DNA from: Actinoplanes sichuanensis
GTDB lineage: Bacteria > Actinomycetota > Actinomycetes > Mycobacteriales > Micromonosporaceae
Reading direction: 5' to 3'
Assembly: GCF_033097365.1 (NCBI RefSeq)
Contig: NZ_AP028461.1
Span: 11,001,501-11,065,500 of the forward strand
Length of the DNA: 64,000 nt
Part shown: piece by piece, positions 22,812-31,480 of the stretch
Layout: each line of letters begins with the position of its first letter
Position numbering within the stretch: the stretch's first letter is position 1
The notes under the pieces: generated by a model
The model's input: only the letters and a program-made list of their open reading frames with translations
Databases searched by the model: none
What the model was told of the DNA's origin: nothing
Program-made: the position numbers and the translations under genes

Positions 22812-22843
22812 GGTTGTCGAAGGTGGGTGGCGTACCGCATCGG

Positions 22844-23572
22844 TCAGATCAGGAAGCCGCCGCCGGCGTGGATGTTCTGGCCGGTGATCCAGGAAGAGTC
22901 CGGGCCGGCCAGGAAGGCGATCACCGCGGCCACGTCGGCCGGGGTGCCGAGGCGCTGGAGGGCGGTGACGGCGGCGGCGCGTTCGAGGCCTTCCGGGGTG
23001 TTGACCGAGCGCAGCATGTCGGTGTCGGTGGCGCCGGGGGACACGGTGTTGACCGTGATGCGGCGGGGGCCGAGTTCGCGGGCGGCGACCTTGGTGATCT
23101 GTTCGAGGGCGGCCTTGCCTGCGCTGTAGAGGGCACCGCCCGGTGCGGGTACCGCGGTGTTGATGCTGGAGACGTTGATGATCCGGCCACCGTCCCGCAG
23201 CACCGGAACAGCCGCCTGAATGGCGAATGTCGGGAACTTGGTGTTCACCGTGATCACGTGGTCGAAATCCGCCGGGGTGATCTCGGCGATCGGCTTGGCG
23301 AAGGCGATCGCCGCGTTGTTGACCAGGATGTCCAGGCCGTCGGCGACCGGTTCGAAGATCGCCGGCAGGGTGCCGAGGTCGGCCTGATCGCAGCGGACCG
23401 CCTCCGCGCCGGTCCGTGCGGCGAGTTCCGCGGCCGCGGCCTCCGCCGAGTGATAGGTGAACACCACCCGGGCACCGTCGGCGGTCAGGCGCTCGACGAC
23501 GGCCCGGCCGATGCCGCGTGATCCGCCGGTGACGAGCGCGGTCTTCCCGTGCAGAGAAAGCGTCATGTCCAT
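22844..23572 (-). CDS. SDR-family oxidoreductase
   Basis: The 242-residue protein is a classical short-chain dehydrogenase: cofactor loop TGGSRGIGR (residues 15-23), NNAA motif in ILVNNAAIAF, catalytic Ser in NVSSINTA, YSAGKAAL (Tyr and Lys), and NTVSPGATDTDM. An Arg after the first Gly-rich turn points to NADP(H). It reduces or oxidises a carbonyl or alcohol; substrate unknown. Two close in-frame starts (23572 and 23566) are equally likely. It stands alone, 42 bp downstream of the GMC oxidoreductase on the same strand. Confidence 0.9.
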   Translation of the reverse strand: MDMTLSLHGKTALVTGGSRGIGRAVVERLTADGARVVFTYHSAEAAAAELAARTGAEAVRCDQADLGTLPAIFEPVADGLDILVNNAAIAFAKPIAEITPADFDHVITVNTKFPTFAIQAAVPVLRDGGRIINVSSINTAVPAPGGALYSAGKAALEQITKVAARELGPRRITVNTVSPGATDTDMLRSVNTPEGLERAAAVTALQRLGTPADVAAVIAFLAGPDSSWITGQNIHAGGGFLI

Positions 23573-23614
23573 CGATGTTAGGCGCGGTCGCGGGAAGAGA
23601 AGTGGGAGTGCGCG

Positions 23615-25273
23615 TCAGGAGGGTCGGGGGCGTGGGGCCGGGATCAGTCGGAGGGCGGCCGGGGCGTGCGCCGGGACCGCCGGGGAGCGGGGCGCCACCG
23701 GCGCGAGTCGCCGGTACGCGGCGCCGACGGCCGGGCGCGGGTCGGGTTCGCCGTGGTTGGGCCAGAGGGCGATGGCCCGTTCGGCGAGGGCGGTGATCGT
23801 CAGCGACGGGTTGACGCCGAGGTTCGCCGGGACCGCCGAGCCGTCGATGACGTGCAGCCCCGGGTACCCGTAGACCCGGTGGTAGGCGTCCACGACCCCG
23901 GTGGACGGCGAGTCTCCGATGGTGGCGCCACCCAGGATGTGCGCGGTCAGCGGGATGTTGAAGATGTCGCCGACGGTGCCGCCGGGGTATCCACCGATCC
24001 GGTCGGCGATCCGGCGGACGGCGTCATGGCCGACCGGGATCCAGGTCGGGTTGGCCGCCCCGTGCCCGAGTGAGGTGGTGAGCCGCCCGGTACGGGTCCG
24101 CCGGACCGTCAACGAGTTGTCCACCGACTGCATGACCAGGGCGATGATGGTCCGTTCACTCCACCGGCGCACCGACAGCGAGTGCCCGAGGACGACCGGA
24201 TGCCGCAACGCCTGCCAGAGGAACCGGAGTGGACGAGGCACCCGCCCGCCGCCGTCGACCAGGATCGTGGACAGCAGCCCCATGGCGTTGCTGCGTGGCC
24301 CGTACCGGACGGGTTCGATGTGCGTGTCGGCGTCCGGGTGGAACGACGAGGTGATCGCGATCCCCTGGGAGAAAGGCTGTTCCGGCACGTCCTTGGTGGC
24401 CGCCCCGAGCAGCGCCTCCGAGTTGGTCCGGGTGAGCTGACCGAGCGAATCGGAGAGGGCGGGCAGCACCCCGCGGTCCTTCATGGTGTGCAGCAGCCGC
24501 TGGGTGCCGAGCGCCCCCGCGGAGAGGATGACCTGCCCGGCGGTGAAGATCCCGCGCCGGGTCTCGATCCGCCAGCCGTCGCCGGCCGGATGCAGGCGCG
24601 TGACCTCGGTGTCCGGGTGGACCGTGACCCCGGCCCGCTCGGCCAGGTAGAGGTAGTTGACGTCGAGCCGGTTCTTGGCGCCGACCTTGCAGCCGATCAT
24701 GCAGTTGCCGCATTCGACACAGCCGGTGCGCTCGGGTCCGGCTCCGCCGAAGTACGGATCGGGCACGGTCTTGCCGGGCTCGCCGAAGAACACCCCGACC
24801 GGGGTACGCCGGAACGTGTGCCCGACCCCCATGTCCTCGGCGACCTGTTTGATGACGACGTCGGACGAGGTCATGGTGGGTTGTTCGACGACGCCGAGCA
24901 TCCGGGACGCCTGGTCGTAGAAGGGCGCGAGTTCGGCCGCCCAGTCGGTGATCCCGGACCAGTGCGGGTCGGCGAAGAACGGCGCGGGCGGCACGTAGAG
25001 CGTGTTGGCGTAGACCAGGGAGCCACCACCGACCCCGGCCGCGGACAGCACCATGATGTCCTTGAGCAGGGTGATCCGCTGCATGCCGCGCATCCCGAGC
25101 TTCGGCGCCCAGAGGAAGTTGCGCAGGTCCCAGGAGGTCTTGGGCAGGGTGTCGGGAGTGAACCGGCGGCCGGCCTCGAGCACGCCGACCCGGTACCCCT
25201 TCTCCGCCAGCCGCAGAGCGCTGACGCTGCCACCGAAGCCGCTGCCCACGATCACGATGTCGAAGTGCGTCAT
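23615..25273 (-). CDS. GMC-family FAD oxidoreductase (cholesterol-oxidase-like)
   Basis: The 552-residue protein has an N-terminal FAD-binding motif (VIVGSGFGGSVSALRLAE), a Cys-rich stretch CVECGNCMIGCKVGAKN at about residues 187-203, and a C-terminal block HVIDGSAVPANLGVNPS typical of GMC enzymes that oxidise sterols or other alcohols. No signal peptide is evident, so it is probably cytoplasmic. The physiological substrate cannot be told. Gaps to neighbours are about 40 bp on each side, suggesting a transcript running from the GT39 gene to the SDR gene. Confidence 0.88.
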   Translation of the reverse strand: MTHFDIVIVGSGFGGSVSALRLAEKGYRVGVLEAGRRFTPDTLPKTSWDLRNFLWAPKLGMRGMQRITLLKDIMVLSAAGVGGGSLVYANTLYVPPAPFFADPHWSGITDWAAELAPFYDQASRMLGVVEQPTMTSSDVVIKQVAEDMGVGHTFRRTPVGVFFGEPGKTVPDPYFGGAGPERTGCVECGNCMIGCKVGAKNRLDVNYLYLAERAGVTVHPDTEVTRLHPAGDGWRIETRRGIFTAGQVILSAGALGTQRLLHTMKDRGVLPALSDSLGQLTRTNSEALLGAATKDVPEQPFSQGIAITSSFHPDADTHIEPVRYGPRSNAMGLLSTILVDGGGRVPRPLRFLWQALRHPVVLGHSLSVRRWSERTIIALVMQSVDNSLTVRRTRTGRLTTSLGHGAANPTWIPVGHDAVRRIADRIGGYPGGTVGDIFNIPLTAHILGGATIGDSPSTGVVDAYHRVYGYPGLHVIDGSAVPANLGVNPSLTITALAERAIALWPNHGEPDPRPAVGAAYRRLAPVAPRSPAVPAHAPAALRLIPAPRPRPS

Positions 25274-25312
25274 CGTGTCACCTAAGCATTACCGGCGAGT
25301 AACCGACAAGGG

Positions 25313-26911
25313 TCAGCGGCGATAGATCCTGATCGAATGCCCGACGTCGCCTATCTCCTGGGAAGTGGCGATCATCTGTTTCAGGCGGGGGCCGGCCAGC
25401 GCCACCCGGGAGTCCGAGACGACGAGCAGGCCGCGCACCTCGTCGAGCGGAACCGAGTACGGATCCCGCGACTCGATCCCGTAGTAGGCGGGCACGCCGG
25501 AGCCCTTGTAGACCAGCCAGACCTGCTCACCGGGGTGTTCGGTGCGCAGGTACACCCCGAGCCGGGCCAGGTCCTGGCCCCAGTCGACGTTCGCGTCGTG
25601 CAGGTTGAGGTGGGTCCGCGCGGTGCCGCCGAACGCCTCATTGGAATACGGGAGATAAAACGGAAATGTCAGAAGTGAGCTGGTGGCCACCCAGAGAACG
25701 AGCAGCGCGGCGGCGACCCGGGAGGGCCGCCATCGGATCAGGGCGACCGCCCCGGCCGCGACCGCCAGGAACAGGTGCAGGTGGATCGCGTACCGGGTGC
25801 CGTAGTTGCGTGCCCCGGTCATCGTGACCAGCAGCAGCACCACCGAGACCGGCACCAGGTAGAGCAGCGCCGCCCGGAGCCGCGGCACCATCAGCATGGT
25901 GACGAGCCCGCCGATCCACAGGGCGAGCATCCCGAGCGGCGTCTTGATCAGGATCGCGACCGGCATGTAATACCACGGCGAGCCCTTGTAGGACTCGCCC
26001 AGCAGGAACCCGTTGAACAGCCGGTTCTCGAACTTGAACTGGATCAGCATGCCGTCGGTGTAGGCCTGCGGGAACGGCAGCCAGTCCACCGCGAGGCGTT
26101 TCAGCCCCTGCACGTCGGGCAGGTTGACCGGCGTGGTCCAGCGCAGCCGCGGGTCGACCACGAGATAGACGAACCACACCACGGCCACCGCGAGCACCCC
26201 GGCACCCAGCGCCGCTCCGGCGGCGAGCAGCAGACGTCGCCTCAGGTCTCCGGTCCGGGCCCGCCAGGTGGACCATCCGGCGAGCAGGACCAGCAGCGGT
26301 ACGGCCGGAAGCACGCTCATGCGAGTGGCGAGGGCCGCACCGAGCGCCGCCCCGGCCACCGGAACCCAGAGAGTGGGGCGGTCCCGCGCGCGCCAGGCCG
26401 CCCAGAACGCGGTGAGCAGCAGCCCGGCGGCCGGCACGTCCAGGGTGGCCAGCGAGCCGTGCGCGATCACGTCGGGGGAGAAGCTGTACATCGCGAGGGC
26501 GATCAGCCCGCCCCACGGCCCGGCCAGGTCACGGGCGAAGAACAGCACCACCAGCCCGAAGAGCAGGGTGAGCAGGATGACCGGCAGTCGGGCCAGCAGC
26601 ATCAGCTGGAACGGGTTGTTGCCGGTCTCGTAGAGCAGGTGCCGCCCGAGCCGAGTCTGGTTGCCGGCGTAGGCCGGGTCCAGGTCGGCGCCGGCGAACG
26701 CCGTGCCGGCCGCGATGATCAGCTTGCCGAGCGGCGGGTGCTCCGGGTTGTAACGCAGGCTGTGCTGCTGCCGGTAGACCTCGGCGGCGGCCACGTAGAC
26801 CGGCTCGTCGATGGTCGGCGACTGCTGGATCGCGGTGGTCCACATGGCGAACGCCATCTGCCCCAGCATGACCAGCACTGCCAGGACGTAGATCAAGCGG
26901 CGTCGTGGCAT
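25313..26911 (-). CDS. GT39-type glycosyltransferase / dolichyl-phosphate-mannosyltransferase-like membrane protein
   Basis: The 532-residue protein has about a dozen predicted membrane helices and the early acidic motif SPTIDEPVYVAAAE in its first outside loop, followed by YNPEHPPLGKLI, both typical of polyprenyl-phosphate-sugar dependent glycosyltransferases (ArnT/PMT group). The C-terminal outside part has NVDWGQDLARLG and YYGIESRDPYS. It likely transfers a sugar from a lipid carrier to a protein or cell-surface polymer. The donor and acceptor are unknown. Confidence 0.85.
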   Translation of the reverse strand: MPRRRLIYVLAVLVMLGQMAFAMWTTAIQQSPTIDEPVYVAAAEVYRQQHSLRYNPEHPPLGKLIIAAGTAFAGADLDPAYAGNQTRLGRHLLYETGNNPFQLMLLARLPVILLTLLFGLVVLFFARDLAGPWGGLIALAMYSFSPDVIAHGSLATLDVPAAGLLLTAFWAAWRARDRPTLWVPVAGAALGAALATRMSVLPAVPLLVLLAGWSTWRARTGDLRRRLLLAAGAALGAGVLAVAVVWFVYLVVDPRLRWTTPVNLPDVQGLKRLAVDWLPFPQAYTDGMLIQFKFENRLFNGFLLGESYKGSPWYYMPVAILIKTPLGMLALWIGGLVTMLMVPRLRAALLYLVPVSVVLLLVTMTGARNYGTRYAIHLHLFLAVAAGAVALIRWRPSRVAAALLVLWVATSSLLTFPFYLPYSNEAFGGTARTHLNLHDANVDWGQDLARLGVYLRTEHPGEQVWLVYKGSGVPAYYGIESRDPYSVPLDEVRGLLVVSDSRVALAGPRLKQMIATSQEIGDVGHSIRIYRR

Positions 26912-26935
26912 CGGGCCAATCTAGCCGGGCCGAGG

Positions 26936-27364
26936 TCACACGCCCACTGTGCGGGTGGCCACCAGTCCACGGGCCGCGTCGCCGGTCACCGACGGTATCT
27001 CCAACGCCCACCCTCCGGTGAAACAGCCGTCCCGGCCGATGCTCATCCCGTCGAGTCGCCGCCGCTGTGTCGCGCAGTACGCCTTGGCGCACGCGTCCCC
27101 CGGCAGCGCCAACTGGGCGGTGTGCAGCACCTCGTCGCCGTCGTCGACCGAGAAGTGCACGTGCGGCCACTGCCCGGCCTGCGCCTCCGGGAACGCGCCG
27201 CCGAACGACACCCACCCGGCCGGGTCGGCGACCTGCCGGCCGGCCGCACCGTGGCCGCCGCAGTGCCAGAGACGGACCGCGCAGCCGCCCCGCGGGCGGC
27301 CCGAGTTCGCGCTCACCAGCCGCAGCTTGACGGTGAGGGGCACGCCGAGAGTGGACTCTGTCAT
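26936..27364 (-). CDS. Intradiol-dioxygenase-like protein lacking the Tyr ligands
   Basis: The 142-residue protein resembles the core of intradiol ring-cleavage dioxygenases and related carboxypeptidase-regulatory-like sandwiches: a strand with PRGGCAVRLWHCGGHG, then PAGWVSFGG, and QWPHVHFSVDD with the HxH pair. The Tyr ligands expected just before HxH and after the WH block are absent, so iron binding and ring cleavage are doubtful. It is also shorter than true enzymes (about 200-300 residues). ATG 27364 is the start that leaves a family-like N terminus. It lies between a GT39 gene and a phosphatidyltransferase gene on the same strand. It may be a non-catalytic homolog. Confidence 0.6.
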   Translation of the reverse strand: MTESTLGVPLTVKLRLVSANSGRPRGGCAVRLWHCGGHGAAGRQVADPAGWVSFGGAFPEAQAGQWPHVHFSVDDGDEVLHTAQLALPGDACAKAYCATQRRRLDGMSIGRDGCFTGGWALEIPSVTGDAARGLVATRTVGV

Positions 27365-27421
27365 GGCGGTCTCTTCGCCCGGCACCGGCGGACGCTGAGA
27401 TCTTTTCCGGTGGCAGAAACG

Positions 27422-27455
27422 GAGCACCCCCGACGCTGTGCCGCCGGGGGTGCTC
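27422..27455 (-). terminator. Hairpin terminator after the phosphatidyltransferase gene
   Basis: GAGCACCCCC and GGGGGTGCTC form a perfect 10-bp stem with a 14-nt loop, 15 bp past the stop of the minus-strand CDP-alcohol phosphatidyltransferase gene. Confidence 0.75.
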
Positions 27456-27470
27456 AGAGCCGTGGTGACC

Positions 27471-28349
27471 TCAGACCGAGGACGGGATGCGCTCCGACTC
27501 GTCGTGCTCCTCGAAGGCGGCCTTCGCGGCCGCCAGCTTGCCGGGGAACTGCCGGCAGGCCCGGTACAGCTTGAAGATCAGGAAGACCTCGAAAGCGAGC
27601 AGGCCGACCCCGGCGGCGATGGTGACCGGGAAGATCAGGCCGGTGATCGGGGCGATGATGAAAACCGACATCTCGTACTCGATACCGCTGAACAGGTGCG
27701 TGCGGATCCGGTTACGGCGCAGCGTCTCGCCGACCCGGCTCTTCAGCGAGCCGCCACCGGCCGGCGGCGCCGGCATCTCGTCGGCCGGCTCGCCCATGTC
27801 GGCAGCGGACTCGGCCTCACCGGCGACCGGGAGGCGGTAGGCGTTGATCTGGGTCCGCATGGCCAGCCGGACCTTCGCCATCTGGGCGCTGTTCAGGTAG
27901 CGGAACAGGTCCAGGAAGACGGCCACCGCCATCAGCCACAGGTACGCCACGTCGTCGGTCCGCACGAACTGGCCACCGAAGAGGGCCAGCGCGATGAAGA
28001 AGACCCGCACCCGGTCCAGCACGAAGTCGAGCCACTGCCCGAACATCGTGCCCGTCCCGTTCAGCCGCGCGATCTTGCCATCCATGCAGTCGACCACGAA
28101 GCTGATGTGGAACAGGACACCACCGGCGACGAGCGCCCAGCGCTCCCCGGTGGCGAAACACGCGGCCGCGCCGAATCCGAAGATCGACGCGATCAGAGTC
28201 AGTACGTTGGGCGTGATCCATCGGTACGGCGCAACCAGACGCACCAGTCGGGACGCCAGTGGGTCGACCAGAAGCACGGTCCACCACGCGTCGACCGGCT
28301 TGTAGGTCCGTTCCCGGATCTCCTGCAAGGTCACCTTCACGCGCGGCAC
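27471..28349 (-). CDS. CDP-alcohol phosphatidyltransferase family protein
   Basis: The 292-residue membrane protein carries the diagnostic motif DGx2ARx8Gx3Dx3D as DGKIARLNGTGTMFGQWLDF followed by VLD, near residues 80-103. It transfers a phosphoalcohol to CDP-diacylglycerol or the reverse, making a phospholipid head group. Several membrane helices surround the motif. A hydrophilic insert of about 45 residues rich in Ala/Pro/Gly sits near residues 165-210. The exact lipid is not evident. It is followed by a terminator. Confidence 0.88.
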   Translation of the reverse strand: MPRVKVTLQEIRERTYKPVDAWWTVLLVDPLASRLVRLVAPYRWITPNVLTLIASIFGFGAAACFATGERWALVAGGVLFHISFVVDCMDGKIARLNGTGTMFGQWLDFVLDRVRVFFIALALFGGQFVRTDDVAYLWLMAVAVFLDLFRYLNSAQMAKVRLAMRTQINAYRLPVAGEAESAADMGEPADEMPAPPAGGGSLKSRVGETLRRNRIRTHLFSGIEYEMSVFIIAPITGLIFPVTIAAGVGLLAFEVFLIFKLYRACRQFPGKLAAAKAAFEEHDESERIPSSV

Positions 28350-28493
28350 TTTAGACCTTAATCCTCTGAAAACGCTATGTGGCCCGCCGGTGAACCAGGG
28401 TTACTACCTGGGGTGATGCCGATCAAGGCGGCCAGTAGTCGGATACTGCTCGGTAGTCACAACAACGTATCGGTCTTTGCGGTAATGACGACT

Positions 28494-29492
28494 CTACGCC
28501 CGGCTCCGCAGTTCCGCCCCGACGTCATGCAGATGGCGCAGCGCCTGCCGGTACGACTCGATCAGCCCGGTCATCTCGTAGGGCACCCCGATCTCGGCGC
28601 AGTAGTCGCGCACGATCGGCTGTGCCGGCCGCAGGTTCGGTGTCGGCATGGCCGGGAACAGGTGGTGCTCGATCTGGTAGTTCAGCCCGCCGAGCGCCGC
28701 GTCCACGAACCGCCCACCCCGGACGTTGCGCGAGGTCAGAACCTGTTTGCGCAGGAAGTCCTCGGTGCCGTCGGGATGCGGCATGCCCTTGTGGTTCGGT
28801 GCGAAGGTCAGGCCCAGATAGATCCCGAACAGTGCCTGGTGCACCACCAGGAACGCCACAGCCTGGACCGGCGACAGGACCAGGAGCAGCGCGGACGCGT
28901 ACCCGATGAAGTGGATCGCCAGAAGTGCGGCCTCCAGGCCGCGGTTTTTGATCGTGCCGCCGGCCAGAGCGCGCACGCTGTCTCGTTTGAGGGACATCCC
29001 CAGAAGGGTGAGCAGCGGGAAGAACAGCCATGCCTGGTGCCGGACCAGGAAACCCCGGCCGCGGGCCTGCTCCCGGGACCAGACCAGCACGTCCGGGCCG
29101 ACGTCCGGATCGAGGTCGTCGTGGTTCGGGTTGGCGTGGTGCTTGGTGTGCTTCTCCATCCAATAGCCGTAGGACATGCCGATCGCCAGGTTCCCGGCGA
29201 TCCGGCCGGCCCGCGCGCTCGGCCGGTTGGTGCGGAACACCTGCCGGTGCGCGAGGTCGTGCGCCACCAGCGCGAACACCACCGCCAGGAACGCCGCCAC
29301 GGCGAGCGTCCACCAGGAGGCGCCGACCAGGACGAAGGCGGTCCACCCACCGATCAGGGCGAGAGACACCAGGCTCAGGCGTACGGCGTAGTAGGCGGGC
29401 CGCCTCCGCAGGAGGCCGGCCGCGTTGATCCGGCGATTGAGCTCGGCGAAGTCGCTTCCGGCGGTCCGCGTCCCTGCTGCTGTCGTCGTCAT
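28494..29492 (-). CDS. Membrane fatty-acid desaturase
   Basis: The 332-residue membrane enzyme shows all three histidine boxes: HDLAHRQ, HTKHHANPNHDD and QIEHHLFP, which bind the di-iron centre that inserts double bonds into acyl chains. Four or so hydrophobic helices lie between the boxes. The last box with Gln (QxxHH) is usual in front-end/acyl-lipid desaturases. ATG 29492 is chosen from the family start; GGAGG is only one base away, so a nearby alternative start is possible. It is divergent from a NarL-type sensor kinase gene with 108 bp between them, holding a perfect palindrome, so its expression is probably controlled by that system. Confidence 0.9.
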   Translation of the reverse strand: MTTTAAGTRTAGSDFAELNRRINAAGLLRRRPAYYAVRLSLVSLALIGGWTAFVLVGASWWTLAVAAFLAVVFALVAHDLAHRQVFRTNRPSARAGRIAGNLAIGMSYGYWMEKHTKHHANPNHDDLDPDVGPDVLVWSREQARGRGFLVRHQAWLFFPLLTLLGMSLKRDSVRALAGGTIKNRGLEAALLAIHFIGYASALLLVLSPVQAVAFLVVHQALFGIYLGLTFAPNHKGMPHPDGTEDFLRKQVLTSRNVRGGRFVDAALGGLNYQIEHHLFPAMPTPNLRPAQPIVRDYCAEIGVPYEMTGLIESYRQALRHLHDVGAELRSRA

Positions 29493-29548
29493 GCCTCCAG
29501 CGAACCGGCTCGATGATCGCCGGTCAGGAGTGCCAGGCCACCGAACGG

Positions 29549-29568
29549 CGGTAGGGCTGGCCCTACCG
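29549..29568. promoter_or_regulatory. 20-bp perfect palindrome, likely operator of the adjacent LuxR-type response regulator
   Basis: CGGTAGGGCTGGCCCTACCG has 9-bp perfect arms with a TG centre. It sits between the divergent desaturase and sensor-kinase genes, 32 bp before the kinase start. Dimers of NarL/LuxR-type regulators bind such inverted repeats, so it could control both directions. Confidence 0.65.
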
Positions 29569-29600
29569 ACAACCTCGCACGCGGTGGCCAGGATGAGGGC

Positions 29601-30887
29601 ATGGACTCGCGTGACTGGATCCGTGACGGGCTCCGCGCCGTCGCCGGCGGGCTGCTCGCCGTACCCCTCGCCATCGTGAACATCCCCTTGTTCGTGCTGT
29701 TCGTGGTGGGTCTGGTACTGACCCCGGTGCTCGGCATCGGGCTGCTGGTGCTGCCGCTGGTGACGCTGCTGATCCGGCTGCGGGCCGACGTGTCCCGCCG
29801 GCTCGCGGCCGGCCGGGGTGTGCCGATCGCCCGGCCGTACCGTCCCCGCCCGGACGGGGTGGTCTTCGGGAGCCTGCGTCACTACCAGTGGGTGATCACC
29901 GACCCGGCGACCTGGCGGGACGTCGCCTGGCTGCTCCCCGGCGCGCTGGTCGGTCTGGTGCTCGGCGTGCTGACACTGGCCCTACCGGTCTACGGGGTGG
30001 AGGGCATCGTGCTCCTCCCGCTCTGGATCTGGCTCGGCACCGGCGAGTACGGCTACGGCATGATCTGGCCGATCGAGACCCTCGGCGAGGGTTTCCTGTC
30101 CCTGCCGCAGGGCGCGCTGATCCTGTCGATCGGGGTCGCGGCCGCGCCGTACCTCCGCCACGTCGACGCTCTTTTCCACCGGCTGTTCCTCGCCCCGACC
30201 CGGGCCGCCGAGCTGCGCCTGCGGGTGAGCCAGCTGACCGTGACCCGGGCCGACACGGTCGACGCACAGGCCGCCGAGCTGCGCCGGATCGAGCGTGACC
30301 TGCACGACGGCGCCCAGGCCCGGCTGGTCGCCCTCGGCATGACGATCGGGCTGGCCGAGGAGATCGTCGACGCCGACCCGGCCACCGCTCGCAAGCTGCT
30401 GGCCGAGGCCCGGGAGAGCAGTACGGCCGCCCTGGTCGAGCTGCGCCACCTGGTTCGCGGCATCCATCCACCGGTGCTCGCCGAGCGCGGACTGGAGGGC
30501 GCGGTCCGGGCGCTGGCGATGGCCCTGCCGATGCCGGTCACGGTGACCACCGACCTGCCGGGCCGGCTGGACACGCCGGTCGAGTCGGCCGCCTATTTCG
30601 CGGTCGCCGAGGTGCTCACCAACGCGGTCCGGCACAGTGCCGCCGGCAACGGTGTCGTGGAGCTGTGGCACACCGGGCAGATCCTGGTCATGCGGGTCTC
30701 CGACGACGGCCGGGGCGGGGCCGACCCGTCCGGCGGCACCGGCCTGCGGGGTATCGAACGCCGTCTCGCCGCCTTCGATGGCACGATGAGCCTGTCCAGC
30801 CCGCCGGGTGGACCGACCGTCGTGACCATGGAGCTGCCGTGCGCGTTGTCCTCGCCGAAGACCTCGCCCTCCTCCGGGACGGGCTGA
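29601..30887 (+). CDS. Two-component sensor histidine kinase (NarL-system, HisKA_3)
   Basis: The 428-residue protein has an N-terminal membrane 'sensor' domain with about four helices in pairs (residues 15-60 and 110-190), almost no outside loop, and a short linker. Then come the HisKA_3 dimerisation box ERDLHDGAQARLVALGM (phospho-His near residue 234) and a HATPase domain (AEVLTNAVRHSAA, VSDDGRGG, GTGLRGIERRLAAF). A membrane-buried sensor fits detection of bilayer state or a lipophilic agent. It is followed by its response regulator with a 49-bp overlap and is divergent from a fatty-acid desaturase. Confidence 0.92.
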   Translation: MDSRDWIRDGLRAVAGGLLAVPLAIVNIPLFVLFVVGLVLTPVLGIGLLVLPLVTLLIRLRADVSRRLAAGRGVPIARPYRPRPDGVVFGSLRHYQWVITDPATWRDVAWLLPGALVGLVLGVLTLALPVYGVEGIVLLPLWIWLGTGEYGYGMIWPIETLGEGFLSLPQGALILSIGVAAAPYLRHVDALFHRLFLAPTRAAELRLRVSQLTVTRADTVDAQAAELRRIERDLHDGAQARLVALGMTIGLAEEIVDADPATARKLLAEARESSTAALVELRHLVRGIHPPVLAERGLEGAVRALAMALPMPVTVTTDLPGRLDTPVESAAYFAVAEVLTNAVRHSAAGNGVVELWHTGQILVMRVSDDGRGGADPSGGTGLRGIERRLAAFDGTMSLSSPPGGPTVVTMELPCALSSPKTSPSSGTG

Positions 30888-31477
30888 CGCGTCTGCTGGA
30901 GGCGTTCGACTTCCAGGTGGTCGCGGCGGTCGACAACGGACCGTCGCTGCTGCCGGCCCTGCTGGAGCACCGGCCGGACGTGGCGGTGGTGGACGTGCGA
31001 CTGCCGCCGACCTTCACCGACGAGGGGCTGCAGGCCGCGATCGAGGCCCGGCAGAAGGTGCCGGGCATGCCGGTGCTGGTGCTCTCCCAGCACGTCGAGC
31101 CGCTCTACGCCCGGGAGCTGTTGACCGACCGCGCGGGCGGGGTCGGTTACCTGCTCAAGGACCGGGTGGCGAACGTGGCCCAGTTCGTCGACGCGGTGCG
31201 CCGGGTGGCGGGCGGCGGCACCGCGATGGACCCGGAGGTCGTCTCGCAGTTGCTCGCCCGCCACTCCTCGCCGCTGTCCGGGTTGACCGCCCGGGAGCGG
31301 GACGTGCTCGAGCTGATGGCCGAGGGCCGGTCGAACGGCGCGATCGCCGCCAAGCTGTTCGTCGGCGAGAAGGCGGTGAGTAAGCACATCAGCAGCATCT
31401 TCACCAAGCTGGACCTGCCCCCCTCGGACGACGACCACCGCCGGGTCCTGGCCGTGTTGACCTATCTCAACGCCTGA
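30839..31477 (+). CDS. LuxR/NarL-family response regulator
   Basis: The 212-residue protein begins at GTG 30839, inside the 3' end of the kinase gene, with GGAG just upstream. It has a receiver domain (VVLAEDLALLRDGLTRLL; phospho-acceptor Asp in VAVVDVRLPP; Lys in YLLKDRV) and a C-terminal LuxR helix-turn-helix (LTARERDVLELMAEGRSNGA, KAVSKHISSIF). The linker and output are normal for the NarL group. It is the partner of the overlapping kinase and probably binds the palindrome upstream of the operon. Confidence 0.93.
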   Translation: MRVVLAEDLALLRDGLTRLLEAFDFQVVAAVDNGPSLLPALLEHRPDVAVVDVRLPPTFTDEGLQAAIEARQKVPGMPVLVLSQHVEPLYARELLTDRAGGVGYLLKDRVANVAQFVDAVRRVAGGGTAMDPEVVSQLLARHSSPLSGLTARERDVLELMAEGRSNGAIAAKLFVGEKAVSKHISSIFTKLDLPPSDDDHRRVLAVLTYLNA

Positions 31478-31480
31478 GCG

